Assembly (NCBI RefSeq): GCF_002368075.1
Contig: NZ_AP018314.1
Coordinates: 3,052,880-3,085,558, forward strand
From: Sphaerospermopsis kisseleviana NIES-73
GTDB lineage: Bacteria > Cyanobacteriota > Cyanobacteriia > Cyanobacteriales > Nostocaceae
Reading direction: 5' to 3'
DNA: 32,679 bases
The translations under genes were made by a program, and so were the position numbers. A model generated the notes under the pieces. The model was not told the origin of the DNA, made no database searches, and was given only the letters and a program-made list of their open reading frames with translations. Of this stretch, positions 7,962 to 16,333 are shown in pieces (positions within the stretch are counted from its first letter, which is position 1; every line of letters begins with the position of its first letter).

Positions 7962-9770
7962 CTATCTTAACCCCGATTGTACACGCCAGAGATTGGTGTA
8001 AACGCCATCTTTCTCTAACAGTTGTTCATGAGTTCCTGATTCTACTAATTGTCCATGTTCCATGACATAAATGCAATCAGCATTGCGGATGGTAGAGAGA
8101 CGGTGAGCGATCGCAATTGTTGTCCTGTTAACTGTTATCCTTTCTAAAGAACGCTGAATAGAAGCTTCTGTTTCATTATCCACTGCCGATGTCGCTTCAT
8201 CCAAGATTAAAATGGGCGGATTTTTCAAAACTGCACGAGCTATAGCTATTCGTTGTTTCTGTCCACCAGATAACTTTTGTCCCCGCTCTCCCACAATTGT
8301 CTCATAACCTTGGGGCAATCGCATAATAAAATCATCGGCTTCTGCGACTTTCGCGGCCATGATAATATCTTCCTGGGAAGCGTCAAATGTGCCATAGGCA
8401 ATATTTTCCGCTACAGTACCATGAAACAGAAACACATCCTGACTAACCAAACCAATACAACGGCGTAAATCTCGTAAATTTAAACTTTGTAAATTCACAC
8501 CATCAAGAGTAATTTTACCATATTGGGCTTCATAAAATCTCAGCAAAAGTTTAACTAAGGTGCTTTTTCCTGACCCTGTTGAACCCACAATAGCAATGGT
8601 ATTTCCGGCGGGAATTTCTAGAGATAAATGTTTAATTACTGGTAGTCTATCTTTATAAGCAAAAGTCACATTTTGAAACTCTACCGCACCCCGCACCAAT
8701 TCCACCGGTAAATTAATATTTCCTGTATGAATCTCAATCGGAGTATCTAACAAATCCATAACTCGATTAGTAGAAGCCATTGCCCTTTGATATAAATCAA
8801 AAGTATCTCCTAATCTGGTTAAAGGCCACAATAACAATTGTACTAAAAACACTAAAGAACTATAAGCACCAACGGCTAGATTACCTGCTATGACTTGCAT
8901 TCCCCCAAAAATCAATAATATTGTGAATGCTGCTAAAATAAACATTCTAATAATGGGAATATAAGCGGCATAAAAAGCAATTGCTTTGGCATTACTAACC
9001 CGATAAGCATTACTTTCCGATTCTATCCGCGCTGCTTCATAATCTTCAGATGTAAAACTTTTAATAGTAGTAATCCCACTCAGATTATTAGATAATCTGC
9101 CATTAAGTAAACCCACCTTTTCCCGTACATTAGCATAGCGGGGAGCAAGTAATTTCTGAAAAGCTACCGAACCCCCTAGAATAAAGGGCATAGGTAACAT
9201 AGCCATCCATGCTACACTAGGAGCTAAAATAAAAAAGGCGCTGCCAATAATTACAATAGTTGTAATCACTTGGATAATATCATTTGCACCCACATCTAAA
9301 AAACGCTCTAGTTGGTTAACATCATCATTGAGGATAGACATTAAACCACCCGTACTGCGTTCTTCAAAATAAGCTAATTCTAAGTCTTGTAGGTGTTTAT
9401 AAGCATCCAGACGTAAATTATGCTGAATATTCTGCCCCAAATTCCGCCAAAGTAACTTATAGCGATACTCAAAAAATGATTCTAAGATCCAAGTAACGAC
9501 CGTGAGAAATGATAAAATAGCGAACTGCCCAGAAATATTTTTAATACCTAACTGAGCAATGATAGAATCTTGTTGTTTGACAACCACATCCACCGCAATA
9601 CCAATTAAAGCCGGTGGTGCTAAGTCAAAAACTTTATTGAGGATAGAAGCACCAGTAGCTAACCAAATTTGTCGTTGATATTCATGTCCATAGTCCAGTA
9701 GACGTTGCAGAGGATGTACAAAATGCCTACGCTTTCTTGATGCTTTGTGAGATTTGATTTCTGTAGCCAC
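7962..9770 (-). CDS. ABC exporter, fused membrane and ATPase domains
   Basis: A 602-residue half-transporter. Residues 1-320 are a type IV exporter membrane domain with about six hydrophobic helices. Residues 350-600 are the ATPase with Walker A GSTGSGKS, Q-loop VSQDVF, signature LSGGQKQRIAIAR, Walker B ILILDEATS and switch His in AHRLST. It should work as a homodimer in the plasma membrane exporting a lipid, drug or peptide. No feature fixes the substrate. The first codon is GTG at 9770 with AAAGGG only about 2 nt away, so the start is uncertain. No partner gene adjoins it. A perfect 8-bp inverted repeat lies 26 bp upstream. Confidence 0.88.
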   Translation of the reverse strand: MATEIKSHKASRKRRHFVHPLQRLLDYGHEYQRQIWLATGASILNKVFDLAPPALIGIAVDVVVKQQDSIIAQLGIKNISGQFAILSFLTVVTWILESFFEYRYKLLWRNLGQNIQHNLRLDAYKHLQDLELAYFEERSTGGLMSILNDDVNQLERFLDVGANDIIQVITTIVIIGSAFFILAPSVAWMAMLPMPFILGGSVAFQKLLAPRYANVREKVGLLNGRLSNNLSGITTIKSFTSEDYEAARIESESNAYRVSNAKAIAFYAAYIPIIRMFILAAFTILLIFGGMQVIAGNLAVGAYSSLVFLVQLLLWPLTRLGDTFDLYQRAMASTNRVMDLLDTPIEIHTGNINLPVELVRGAVEFQNVTFAYKDRLPVIKHLSLEIPAGNTIAIVGSTGSGKSTLVKLLLRFYEAQYGKITLDGVNLQSLNLRDLRRCIGLVSQDVFLFHGTVAENIAYGTFDASQEDIIMAAKVAEADDFIMRLPQGYETIVGERGQKLSGGQKQRIAIARAVLKNPPILILDEATSAVDNETEASIQRSLERITVNRTTIAIAHRLSTIRNADCIYVMEHGQLVESGTHEQLLEKDGVYTNLWRVQSGLR

Positions 9771-9795
9771 AGCCCTTTAAAGTCGCGTGCACCCA

Positions 9796-9819
9796 ATATT
9801 ACCATAAATCAGGTAATAT
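9796..9819. promoter_or_regulatory. inverted repeat upstream of the ABC exporter
   Basis: ATATTACC (9796-9803) and GGTAATAT (9812-9819) form a perfect 8-bp inverted repeat with an 8-nt spacer, starting 26 bp before the GTG start. The geometry fits a dimeric repressor site or a hairpin in the leader. No regulator family can be named. Confidence 0.4.
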
Positions 9820-10013
9820 ATCTGGCTTCCTGAGCAAGAGAAGAATTATATTACTAGCAGTGTATTTTCAGAAACCTAATTAAAAATAGTTATAGGTGGG
9901 TTATTTTCAGCCAAATTAACATTAAAAATCTAAATTTTGGGCAAATATTAGTTTTAATTAACTGAATTTGTGTTATTTTACTCAAAAACCAGTATATAAA
10001 AGGAGATATAACC

Positions 10014-10862
10014 TTGAAAAATCAACAACTTGGAAATTTACAGACTTCAATTATAGGAATAATAGCGGCAATAATAGTGATTTTGGGGTTAAATTCCTTT
10101 GTCATTATCAATCCTGGACAAGCGGGAGTGATTAGCATCTTGGGTAAAGCTAGAGACGGTGCGTTAACAGAAGGTATCCACATTAAACCGCCATTTATCT
10201 CAGTGATAGATGTGTATGATTTAACGGTGCAGAAATTTGAAGTTCCCGCAGAAAGTTCTACCAAAGATTTGCAAAATTTAACTGCGAGATTTGCCATTAA
10301 TTTTCGTCTTGATCCGATTCAAGTAGTTCAAGTCAGAAGAAAACAAGGTACATTAGAAAATATAGTTTCTAAAATTATTGCTCCTCAGACTCAGGAAGCA
10401 TTTAAAATAGCAGCAGCAAAACGTACAGTAGAAGAAGCAATTACCAAAAGAAGTGAATTAAAAGAAGATTTTGATACAGCATTAGGCGATCGCTTAGATA
10501 AATATGGGATAATCGTATTAGATACGAGCGTAGTTGACTTAACCTTTTCTCCAGAATTTGCGCGAGCAGTTGAAGAAAAACAAATTGCGGAACAGAGAGC
10601 GCAAAGAGCCGTCTACATAGCAAGAGAAGCCGAACAAGAAGCCCAAGCCGAAATTAACCGCGCTAAAGGTAAAGCCGAAGCTCAAAGACTGTTAGCAGAA
10701 ACTCTCAAAGCTCAAGGAGGACAATTAGTTTTACAAAAAGAAGCAATTGAAGCTTGGAAAACAGGAGGCGCACAAATGCCAAATGTGCTTGTTATGGGTG
10801 AAAATTCCCAAGGCAGTATTCCCTTTATTTTTAACTTGGGTAAAATATCAAATCAATCTTGA
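10014..10862 (+). CDS. SPFH/prohibitin-family membrane protein
   Basis: 282 residues. An N-terminal hydrophobic helix (about 12-31) anchors it. The SPFH/band-7 domain follows (VIINPGQAGVISILGKARDG, then EGIHIKPPF). A long charged helix rich in EAEQEAQAEINRAKGKAEAQR (about 190-230) would form the coiled coil used for ring assembly. Prohibitin-like proteins scaffold membrane microdomains and protease complexes. The start is TTG, supported by AAAGGAGAT 7-8 nt upstream and the absence of a better ATG before the membrane helix. Monocistronic by spacing, and followed by a strong hairpin at 10892. Confidence 0.9.
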   Translation: MKNQQLGNLQTSIIGIIAAIIVILGLNSFVIINPGQAGVISILGKARDGALTEGIHIKPPFISVIDVYDLTVQKFEVPAESSTKDLQNLTARFAINFRLDPIQVVQVRRKQGTLENIVSKIIAPQTQEAFKIAAAKRTVEEAITKRSELKEDFDTALGDRLDKYGIIVLDTSVVDLTFSPEFARAVEEKQIAEQRAQRAVYIAREAEQEAQAEINRAKGKAEAQRLLAETLKAQGGQLVLQKEAIEAWKTGGAQMPNVLVMGENSQGSIPFIFNLGKISNQS

Positions 10863-11217
10863 TTTGTATCAAAAATGCAAGGAGTCAGTAGGGGCAACCC
10901 CCTGTGGTTGCCCTCTTGAGTCAGGAGTGAGCAAAAAAGAAGAAAACCATAATAGGCTGTAAATTGATATCATTAACACTGGTGGAATTTGACAAAACTG
11001 GAGCATCCTTTTTATTAACTCAGTCTCACTAGAAACAAAAGCTGATTACTGATTACTGACTGCTGAATGCTTACTTACTTACTTACTTACATATATAAAA
11101 TATAGAGCATGAAGATTTGATTTTTCAATTCACGAAATATACCTTAATCTTCTATAATTCTATTAACTTTTACCTTTTTCCTGTCTAACCAAGTAAATTC
11201 ACACATCCAATTGCTAT
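10863..11217. other. 355-bp gene-free region
   Basis: It contains the hairpin at 10892-10913, a GATTACTGATTACTGACTGCTGA-type repeat split across 11041-11065, and four tandem TTAC tetramers near 11070-11090. The remaining AT-rich part presumably carries the promoter for the DUF1824 gene. No coding sequence is convincing. Confidence 0.6.
10892..10913 (+). terminator. palindromic hairpin after the SPFH gene
   Basis: GGGCAACC (10892-10899) pairs with GGTTGCCC (10906-10913) around a 6-nt loop, about 30 bp after the stop codon. It has no T-tract directly after it. It resembles dispersed palindromes common in cyanobacterial intergenic DNA, so it may be a repeat that doubles as a transcript-end stabiliser. 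Confidence 0.5.
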
Positions 11218-11637
11218 ATGTCAACTTCTAACCGCACTAACCTCACCATTTCCGAAGCCAAAAAAATCCTCAACAAATTTAACTGCTTAGATATAGCACC
11301 AGTTCTCAAGCCATTAGAAAAAGCCTTAACCCGTGAGGCAATAATTTTGCTTATTAAGCAGTCTGATTACCAAATTTTAGGGATTTGTGCTGATACAGCT
11401 GAAGAAGGAATTTTGGCAATGAAAACCTATTCTCACGCTTTCGGTTATCAAGCACCAGATGATTTACCTCACCCAGAAGGTCCAGTTTATATCAAATTAA
11501 ACGGTAAAAATGGACTGTGTTATTTAGATTCCTACGCCGGACATCATCGCGGTGTATTAGTTTCTTGTCAATCCTATTATGAAGGTGGAGTAAATGAAAT
11601 GTATGGACATTTACCCCTGGATTTATTTGTTGGATAG
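11218..11637 (+). CDS. DUF1824-family protein
   Basis: A 139-residue protein largely restricted to cyanobacteria and chloroplasts. I recognise the DUF1824 pattern from GICADTAEEGILAMKTY and LCYLDSYAGHHRGVLVSCQSY, followed by a C-terminal YGHLPLDLF. There is no signal peptide or membrane segment. Function is unknown. No Shine-Dalgarno precedes the ATG, and an STRR starts at the stop codon. Confidence 0.75.
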   Translation: MSTSNRTNLTISEAKKILNKFNCLDIAPVLKPLEKALTREAIILLIKQSDYQILGICADTAEEGILAMKTYSHAFGYQAPDDLPHPEGPVYIKLNGKNGLCYLDSYAGHHRGVLVSCQSYYEGGVNEMYGHLPLDLFVG

Positions 11638-11760
11638 GTGACAGGTGACAGGTGACAGGTGACAGGGAAGAGGGGTAATAGTAATCAATTACCCATTACC
11701 AATTATCAATTACCAATCACCAATTACCCATTACCCATTACCCATTACCCATTACCAAAT
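11637..11760. repeat. STRR cluster between DUF1824 and ABC-F genes
   Basis: GGTGACA heptamers (11637-11667) are followed by mixed ATTACCA/ATTACCC heptamers (11688-11758) that end 5 nt before the ABC-F start codon. The second block is open in the ABC-F frame and would give a false N-terminal extension made of repeated PITNY/PITHY units. Confidence 0.9.
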
Positions 11761-11763
11761 TTT

Positions 11764-13689
11764 ATGAGTCTTATTACATTACAATCAGTTAAAAAAGATT
11801 TTGGGATCAAAGAAATATTAAAAGATGCCACATTTAGCATTGATGCCACTGATAAAGTTGGTTTAATTGGTACTAATGGTTCTGGCAAATCAACATTATT
11901 AAAAATGATAGCTGGGCTAGAATCAATTGATGGCGGACAAATTTTAACTAACTCTGGTGCTAAAATTATTTACTTACCTCAACAACCAGAATTAGATGAA
12001 AATCACACAGTTTTAGAACAGATATTTGCTGATAGTGGTGAACATACAAATTTAGTACGGGAATATGAAGAACTGACGGATAAATTAGCTCATTATCCCG
12101 AAGATTCTATATTAATGTCTCGCTTATCTCTTGTCATGCAGCAGATGGATGCTACTGGTGCATGGGAATTAGAAACCAATGCGAAAATTATTCTCACAAA
12201 ATTAGGAATTGCTGACTTTGATGTGAAAGTTGGCACATTATCAGGAGGTTACAGAAAGCGGATAGCACTAGCAACAGCTTTGTTAGCTGAACCAGATGTA
12301 TTATTGATGGATGAACCTACAAACCATCTGGATGCTTTATCTGTGGAATGGTTACAAAGTTATTTAAATCGCTTTCGTGGTGCATTATTTCTCATTACTC
12401 ACGACCGCTATTTTTTGGATAAAGTTACTAATAGAATTATCGAAATTGATAGAGGTGACATTTACACCTATTCCGGTAATTATTCCTATTATTTAGAAAA
12501 GAAAGCCTTAGCAGAAGAATCTGCTGTAAGTAGTCAACGTAAACATCAAGGTGTATTACGTCGAGAATTAGAATGGTTAAAGAGAGGACCAAAAGCCAGA
12601 AGCACCAAACAAAAAGCCCGGATTCAACGTATTCAAGCAATGCGCGAAACTGAGTTTAAACAAGCTCAGGGTAAGGTTGATATTTCTACAGTTAGCAGAC
12701 GTATTGGTAAAAAAGTTATTGAACTCAATAACATTACTAAAGCTTACAATGATAGAACTTTAATTAATGATTTTACCTATGAATTTAGTCCCGAAGATAG
12801 AATCGGGATTATTGGTGGAAATGGTTCTGGAAAATCAACTTTAATGAATATTATCACCGGACGCATTCCCCCAGATAGCGGTACTGTAGAAATTGGTAGT
12901 ACAATACATATTGCTTATTTTGATCAACATTCTGAAGAATTACTATCAGCAGTTAATGAAAATCAGCGCGTAATTGATTACGTTAAGGAAGAAGGGGAAT
13001 TTATCAAAATTGCTGACGGGACAAAAATTACTGCTTCCCAAATGTTAGAGCGTTTTTTGTTCCCAGGAAATCAGCAATATGCACCCATTTATAAACTTTC
13101 TGGGGGAGAGAAACGGCGTTTATTTTTGTTACGCTTGCTGATTAGTACGCCGAATGTTTTGATTTTAGATGAACCGACTAATGATTTGGATGTGCAAACG
13201 TTAGCAGTTTTGGAAGAATATTTAGAAGATTTTTCTGGCTGTGTAATTGTAGTTTCCCATGATCGGTATTTTTTAGATCGTACTGTAGATACTATTTTTG
13301 CACTAGAAGAAGGTGGGAATTTACGACAGTATCCGGGTAATTATTCAGTTTATTTAGATTACAAAAAAGCTGAAGAAACTGCACAACAGGAAGCAGTTAA
13401 TAGTAAAGAAAAGGCGAAAAATACCACCGAGGGAAAAACACCAACTCCAGAAACAGAAACTAAAAAACGTCGGCGTTTATCTAACTGGGAAAAACGAGAA
13501 TTTGAGCAGTTAGAAGGTAAAATTGCCCAATTAGAAACAGAAAAAGCAGAAACAGAAAAGGCTTTAGCAAATGTGCCACCGGGAAAATATACCCAAGTGC
13601 AAAATTTATATGAACAGGTAGAAGCACTCAAGCAAGCTATAGATGTAGCCACAGAACGCTGGTTAGAATTGGCAGAAATGGATGCGTAG
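11764..13689 (+). CDS. ABC-F family ATPase, Uup type
   Basis: A soluble protein with two ATPase domains and no membrane domain, 641 residues from ATG 11764 (MSLITLQSV). Upstream in-frame sequence is STRR and is excluded. Domain 1 has GTNGSGKS, LSGGYRKRIALA and LLMDEPTNHLD. Domain 2 has GGNGSGKS, LSGGEKRRLFLL and LILDEPTNDLD. A linker rich in Arg/Lys lies between them. The C-end (about 575-641, KRRRLSNWEKREFEQLEGKI onward) is a coiled-coil domain as in Uup. ABC-F proteins bind the ribosomal E site and rescue stalled translation, and Uup also affects transposon excision. No Shine-Dalgarno is seen. Confidence 0.88.
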   Translation: MSLITLQSVKKDFGIKEILKDATFSIDATDKVGLIGTNGSGKSTLLKMIAGLESIDGGQILTNSGAKIIYLPQQPELDENHTVLEQIFADSGEHTNLVREYEELTDKLAHYPEDSILMSRLSLVMQQMDATGAWELETNAKIILTKLGIADFDVKVGTLSGGYRKRIALATALLAEPDVLLMDEPTNHLDALSVEWLQSYLNRFRGALFLITHDRYFLDKVTNRIIEIDRGDIYTYSGNYSYYLEKKALAEESAVSSQRKHQGVLRRELEWLKRGPKARSTKQKARIQRIQAMRETEFKQAQGKVDISTVSRRIGKKVIELNNITKAYNDRTLINDFTYEFSPEDRIGIIGGNGSGKSTLMNIITGRIPPDSGTVEIGSTIHIAYFDQHSEELLSAVNENQRVIDYVKEEGEFIKIADGTKITASQMLERFLFPGNQQYAPIYKLSGGEKRRLFLLRLLISTPNVLILDEPTNDLDVQTLAVLEEYLEDFSGCVIVVSHDRYFLDRTVDTIFALEEGGNLRQYPGNYSVYLDYKKAEETAQQEAVNSKEKAKNTTEGKTPTPETETKKRRRLSNWEKREFEQLEGKIAQLETEKAETEKALANVPPGKYTQVQNLYEQVEALKQAIDVATERWLELAEMDA

Positions 13690-13722
13690 AGAAGGCAGGA
13701 GGCAGAAGGCAGAAGTAAAAAT

Positions 13723-13831
13723 TCTCGTTCCCATACTCTGTATGGGAATGAATTATATAAGTCTCTGACTTCTATTAAAGCAGAGGCAGAGCCTCTGTTA
13801 TGTCATTCCTAGCCAGAGACTAGGAACGAGA
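13723..13831. mobile_element. MITE-like palindromic repeat (109 bp)
   Basis: Terminal inverted repeats TCTCGTTCC (13723-13731) and GGAACGAGA (13823-13831) enclose a perfect 7-3-7 hairpin, CAGAGGC-AGA-GCCTCTG (13781-13797). Sub-terminal segments around CCCATAC and GTATGGG also pair. It has no coding capacity and probably depends on a transposase elsewhere. Confidence 0.65.
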
Positions 13832-13844
13832 TATTTTCTTCTTA

Positions 13845-13883
13845 CTGTCACCTGTCACCTGTCACCTGTCACCTGTTCCCTGA
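13845..13883. repeat. STRR, CCTGTCA heptamers
   Basis: About four CCTGTCA units ending in CCTGTTCCCTG, immediately before the stop codon of the 124-aa gene. It is the same unit and orientation as at 4863-4902. Confidence 0.9.
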
Positions 13884-13884
13884 T

Positions 13885-14259
13885 TTAAGAATTATTTACG
13901 TCTTCCCCAGGCCAAGGTTGATCTACACTTATTACCCAAGGGATACCATTATTTACTGGTGAACTAATACTAATTTTGGCTTTATTAGCAAAACGCTTTA
14001 ACTTATCTGCTAGATAGGGAACATTAATCATGATATTTTGGTAACTTTCGATATCATGACAAACCATCATTAATATTAAAATACCACCATTAACCTTAAA
14101 ATACCAATGGCAACTGGATAAGACGACGCGCACCGTATTTTCACACGCTAGGAAAAAGCGTTTTTTAGTAACTTCTTCCAGTTGACTCATTAATAATTCG
14201 CTGATTTGCGTAGTTTTATAGGTAGGCAAATCATCTGGAGAAAGGTGTGATTTAGTCAT
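13885..14259 (-). CDS. small hypothetical protein
   Basis: Not recognised. The 124 residues contain a hydrophobic beta-rich centre (FFLACENTVRVVLSSCHWYFKV and GGILILMMVCHD) and a C-end PWVISVDQPWPGEDVNN. No signal peptide or clear helix-turn-helix is present. Codon use looks like that of its neighbours, and the length and balanced composition suggest a real gene. Upstream (14293-14340) lies a 9-bp inverted repeat that may control it. Confidence 0.55.
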   Translation of the reverse strand: MTKSHLSPDDLPTYKTTQISELLMSQLEEVTKKRFFLACENTVRVVLSSCHWYFKVNGGILILMMVCHDIESYQNIMINVPYLADKLKRFANKAKISISSPVNNGIPWVISVDQPWPGEDVNNS

Positions 14260-14292
14260 ATAATGTCGTCCTTTTTGAAAAGAACAAGATAC

Positions 14293-14340
14293 TGACGTAA
14301 TCTCTATTATTCTTGATAATTAGAATCTTAAATTACGTCA
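14293..14340. promoter_or_regulatory. 9-bp inverted repeat with 30-bp spacer
   Basis: TGACGTAAT (14293-14301) and ATTACGTCA (14332-14340) are perfect complements. They lie 34-81 bp upstream of the minus-strand gene that starts at 14259. They could be paired operator half-sites or the arms of a small mobile repeat. Confidence 0.4.
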
Positions 14341-14650
14341 AATTTTGAGATATTCCTATCTGACAACCGTTCACTCCCTTATGAATGTTTATATAGTTGA
14401 TATTTGCTCTCATCTAATTTTCCACATATTTTCTTTATAAATTGAAATACAAAACTTTATGAAGTTTTGTTAATATTGGCAAATCTAGATGCAGAACAGG
14501 TTTGAGAACCCGTTGAGTTTTTAAGTGTTTTCAGAAAATTTACATAAATATATACAAATATACAATCAATCTCTCAACAAAATTGAGGAGAAAAATTTGT
14601 ACCTAGCCAGCAAATTGGCAAAATGTTGTGATATATTAGCCATCAATTTC

Positions 14651-14763
14651 AGGACTTACGCAAAATATCTCTCCAACCCTCTTTCCTTAGTGTCCTTCGC
14701 TCCTATGCCTTCGGCACGCTTCGCGAACGTGGTTCATTCTTCCGTGACTTATGGGTAAGTCCT
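14651..14763. mobile_element. MITE-like repeat with AGGACTTAC ends (113 bp)
   Basis: Perfect 9-bp terminal inverted repeats AGGACTTAC (14651-14659) and GTAAGTCCT (14755-14763). The interior has the GCCTTCGGCACGCTTCGCGAA palindromic motif, split across 14707-14727, that is common in cyanobacterial repeats. Non-coding and non-autonomous. Confidence 0.7.
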
Positions 14764-14911
14764 AAATTTAATAAGATGAATTAAATAAGACCAAATATTT
14801 TTTAATTCATGAAAAAATTAAAAATATATTAAGTATAATTATAATCAAAAATTAAACGAGATAATGATAACTATTGGTTTGATTATAAACAATAATCAGG
14901 AAGATAAAAAT

Positions 14912-15121
14912 ATGCAAGTTAGCGCCCGTAATGCACTCAAAGGCACTGTCAAAAAAGTTTTACCTGGGTTGGTTAATTCTGAAGTAATAATAGAAATAGC
15001 TCCTGGAGTTGAAGTAACTTCAATCATTACTAAAACTTCGGCTGACAACCTAAAAATTCAAGAAGGTAGTCAGGTTTATGCTGTAATTAAAGCCACTGAT
15101 GTGATCATTGCCACTGACTAA
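14912..15121 (+). CDS. Mop/TOBE-domain molybdate-binding protein (molbindin type)
   Basis: 69 residues from ATG 14912, where AGGAAG lies about 6 nt upstream. A start at 14864 would add a non-conserved leader. The sequence is a single Mop domain: SARNALKGTVKKVLPG, then EVIIEIAPGVEVTSIIT, and QVYAVIKATDVIIATD at the end. Single-domain molbindins assemble into oligomers that bind and buffer molybdate or tungstate oxyanions in the cytoplasm. In a diazotroph this would serve nitrogenase and nitrate reductase cofactors. No modABC genes adjoin it. Confidence 0.85.
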   Translation: MQVSARNALKGTVKKVLPGLVNSEVIIEIAPGVEVTSIITKTSADNLKIQEGSQVYAVIKATDVIIATD

Positions 15122-15171
15122 AATAGTAAATTTTTAGTCTTGATTAATTTCTAAAAAATCAATTATTCAAA

Positions 15172-15204
15172 AATTTTGGGTGGGTACTTTACTTACCCAA
15201 AATT
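15172..15204 (+). terminator. 10-bp stem hairpin after the Mop gene
   Basis: AATTTTGGGT (15172-15181) pairs perfectly with ACCCAAAATT (15195-15204) around a 13-nt loop, 50 bp after the stop codon. T-rich sequence flanks it on both strands, so it could act in both directions between this gene and the convergent rbc operon. Confidence 0.6.
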
Positions 15205-15375
15205 AATTTACATTTGTCTGAATTTTATGTATTTAAATAAGTTTTATAGGTAGATTTGACCACAATTAAAACATAAATTGTTTTGCTTAATTTACCATTA
15301 AAGTTGGTAAAAGTCAACATGAACTTTCAATACAACTCATCATTGCATCTGTGTTCACAACCGTGTGAGCGATAC

Positions 15376-15407
15376 AAAAAAAAGAGAGATAGAAAACTCT
15401 ACCTCTC
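15376..15407 (-). terminator. rho-independent terminator of the rbcLXS operon
   Basis: Read on the minus strand, GAGAGGTAGA (15407-15398) pairs with TCTATCTCTC (15393-15384) with one G-U pair and a GTTT loop, followed at once by eight T residues (15383-15376). It is the strongest terminator in the window and lies 46 bp after the rbcS stop codon. Confidence 0.9.
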
Positions 15408-15452
15408 ACCAGGGTATGTATAAATTATTGAAACATTAAACCGAATCAGATT

Positions 15453-15782
15453 TTAGTATCTGCTGGGTTTGTGAACGATGAAGCTTAAAACTTGGCACTG
15501 TTTGATGTTGTCAAAACCAACAACACGAATATAGCAGTTACCATACAGAGAACGACAAGCTTGAACTTCGCTCAATACTTCACGGGTGGTTTTAGCACCA
15601 AACAAAGGTAACTTCCACATTGTCCAGAAAAGTTCGGTAGGTTCAGAAGTTTCGTTAAACTCAACTGCTGGGATATAACCTTGACTTAAAATGTACTGAA
15701 CTTGCTTTTCAATTTGCGCGTCAGACAGAGGAGGAAGATAGGAAAGGGTTTCGTAACGACGCTCTTTTGGTAAAGTTTGCAT
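15453..15782 (-). CDS. rbcS: ribulose-bisphosphate carboxylase small subunit
   Basis: The 109-residue small subunit of form IB Rubisco, found inside the beta-carboxysome. Family markers are [19 protein letters not shown] at the start, [19 protein letters not shown], and [21 protein letters not shown] near the end. Eight copies cap the L8 core and are needed for full activity and for CcmM binding. It is the last gene of rbcL-rbcX-rbcS, 59 bp after rbcX, and is followed by a strong terminator. Confidence 0.98.
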   Translation of the reverse strand: MQTLPKERRYETLSYLPPLSDAQIEKQVQYILSQGYIPAVEFNETSEPTELFWTMWKLPLFGAKTTREVLSEVQACRSLYGNCYIRVVGFDNIKQCQVLSFIVHKPSRY

Positions 15783-15841
15783 AGCTGTTGTTAGTTAAGT
15801 GGCTATTTTTTACTATTTGGTTTTTGGCACTTAAGCCTATC

Positions 15842-16249
15842 CTAATCAGATAAATTATCTAAATCAGGATCTGAGATTTTCTGCTGTTCTGTTTTTGGGC
15901 TGGGACTTGATAAATCTAGTTGCGTGATGCGTTCGAGATGCTGGCGACGCTGTTTCATATTGGCTTCCTGAATGCCAGTACGCACCATTTCCGGTAAGAA
16001 ATCGGTTACTTCCTCTGCTATGTGTTCCCGGACAGTCATTATCCGCAAAGCCAAATCTGACTTTACTAGAAACAGTTCCTCTATGTACGCTTCTCCGTCT
16101 TGAATTTTCCCGGCAGAAAAGTTTTGCAACCAATGTGCTAGAGGAGGATTAGTTTCGCCTAGCTGCGCCAAAACAGTCATAAGTGCCTGATAAGTCAGAT
16201 AACTTTGGAGAGTTTTGGCTGTGTCTTTTGCAATTTGCTTGAGATTCAT
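15842..16249 (-). CDS. rbcX: Rubisco assembly chaperone RbcX
   Basis: A 135-residue homodimeric chaperone that clamps the C-terminal peptide of RbcL ([10 protein letters not shown] in the neighbouring gene) during L8 assembly. The conserved N-terminal helix KQIAKDTAKTLQSYLTYQA, the QLGETNPPLAHWL segment and an ERITQLD stretch near the end identify it. The last 20 residues are polar and probably disordered, as usual. It sits between rbcL and rbcS as in other Nostocales. The 84-bp gap to rbcL contains a TTTTGGA-type STRR. Confidence 0.96.
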   Translation of the reverse strand: MNLKQIAKDTAKTLQSYLTYQALMTVLAQLGETNPPLAHWLQNFSAGKIQDGEAYIEELFLVKSDLALRIMTVREHIAEEVTDFLPEMVRTGIQEANMKQRRQHLERITQLDLSSPSPKTEQQKISDPDLDNLSD

Positions 16250-16261
16250 GCTTGACCCAGC

Positions 16262-16333
16262 CCCATAGATTTTAGATTTTGGATTTTGGATTTTAAATTG
16301 CTCTAATAGTCCAAAATCGCAAATCCTAAATCA
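16262..16333. repeat. STRR inside the rbc operon
   Basis: Heptamer units of the GATTTTG/GATTTTA type (16267-16297) and their complement near 16311-16331 fill most of the rbcL-rbcX spacer. The two arms can pair, so the message could fold here. Confidence 0.7.

Larger units (their letters stand above)
14260..14911. other. 650-bp gene-free region
   Basis: It holds the inverted repeat at 14293-14340 and the MITE at 14651-14763. An open frame across 14525-14758 runs through the MITE and is not credible as a gene. The AT-rich stretch 14764-14900 probably contains the promoter of the Mop-domain gene. Confidence 0.6.

Noticed and set aside
10747-10962. Open frame overlapping the SPFH 3' end
   Set aside because: Out-of-frame shadow that ends in the palindromic repeat at 10892-10913.
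11659-11763. N-terminal extension of the ABC-F protein
   Set aside because: It is translated STRR (repeated PITNY units). The family start MSLITLQSV is at 11764.
14525-14758. Open frame of 77 codons on the plus strand
   Set aside because: Its last third is the interior of the MITE at 14651-14763. It has no Shine-Dalgarno and no family-like sequence.
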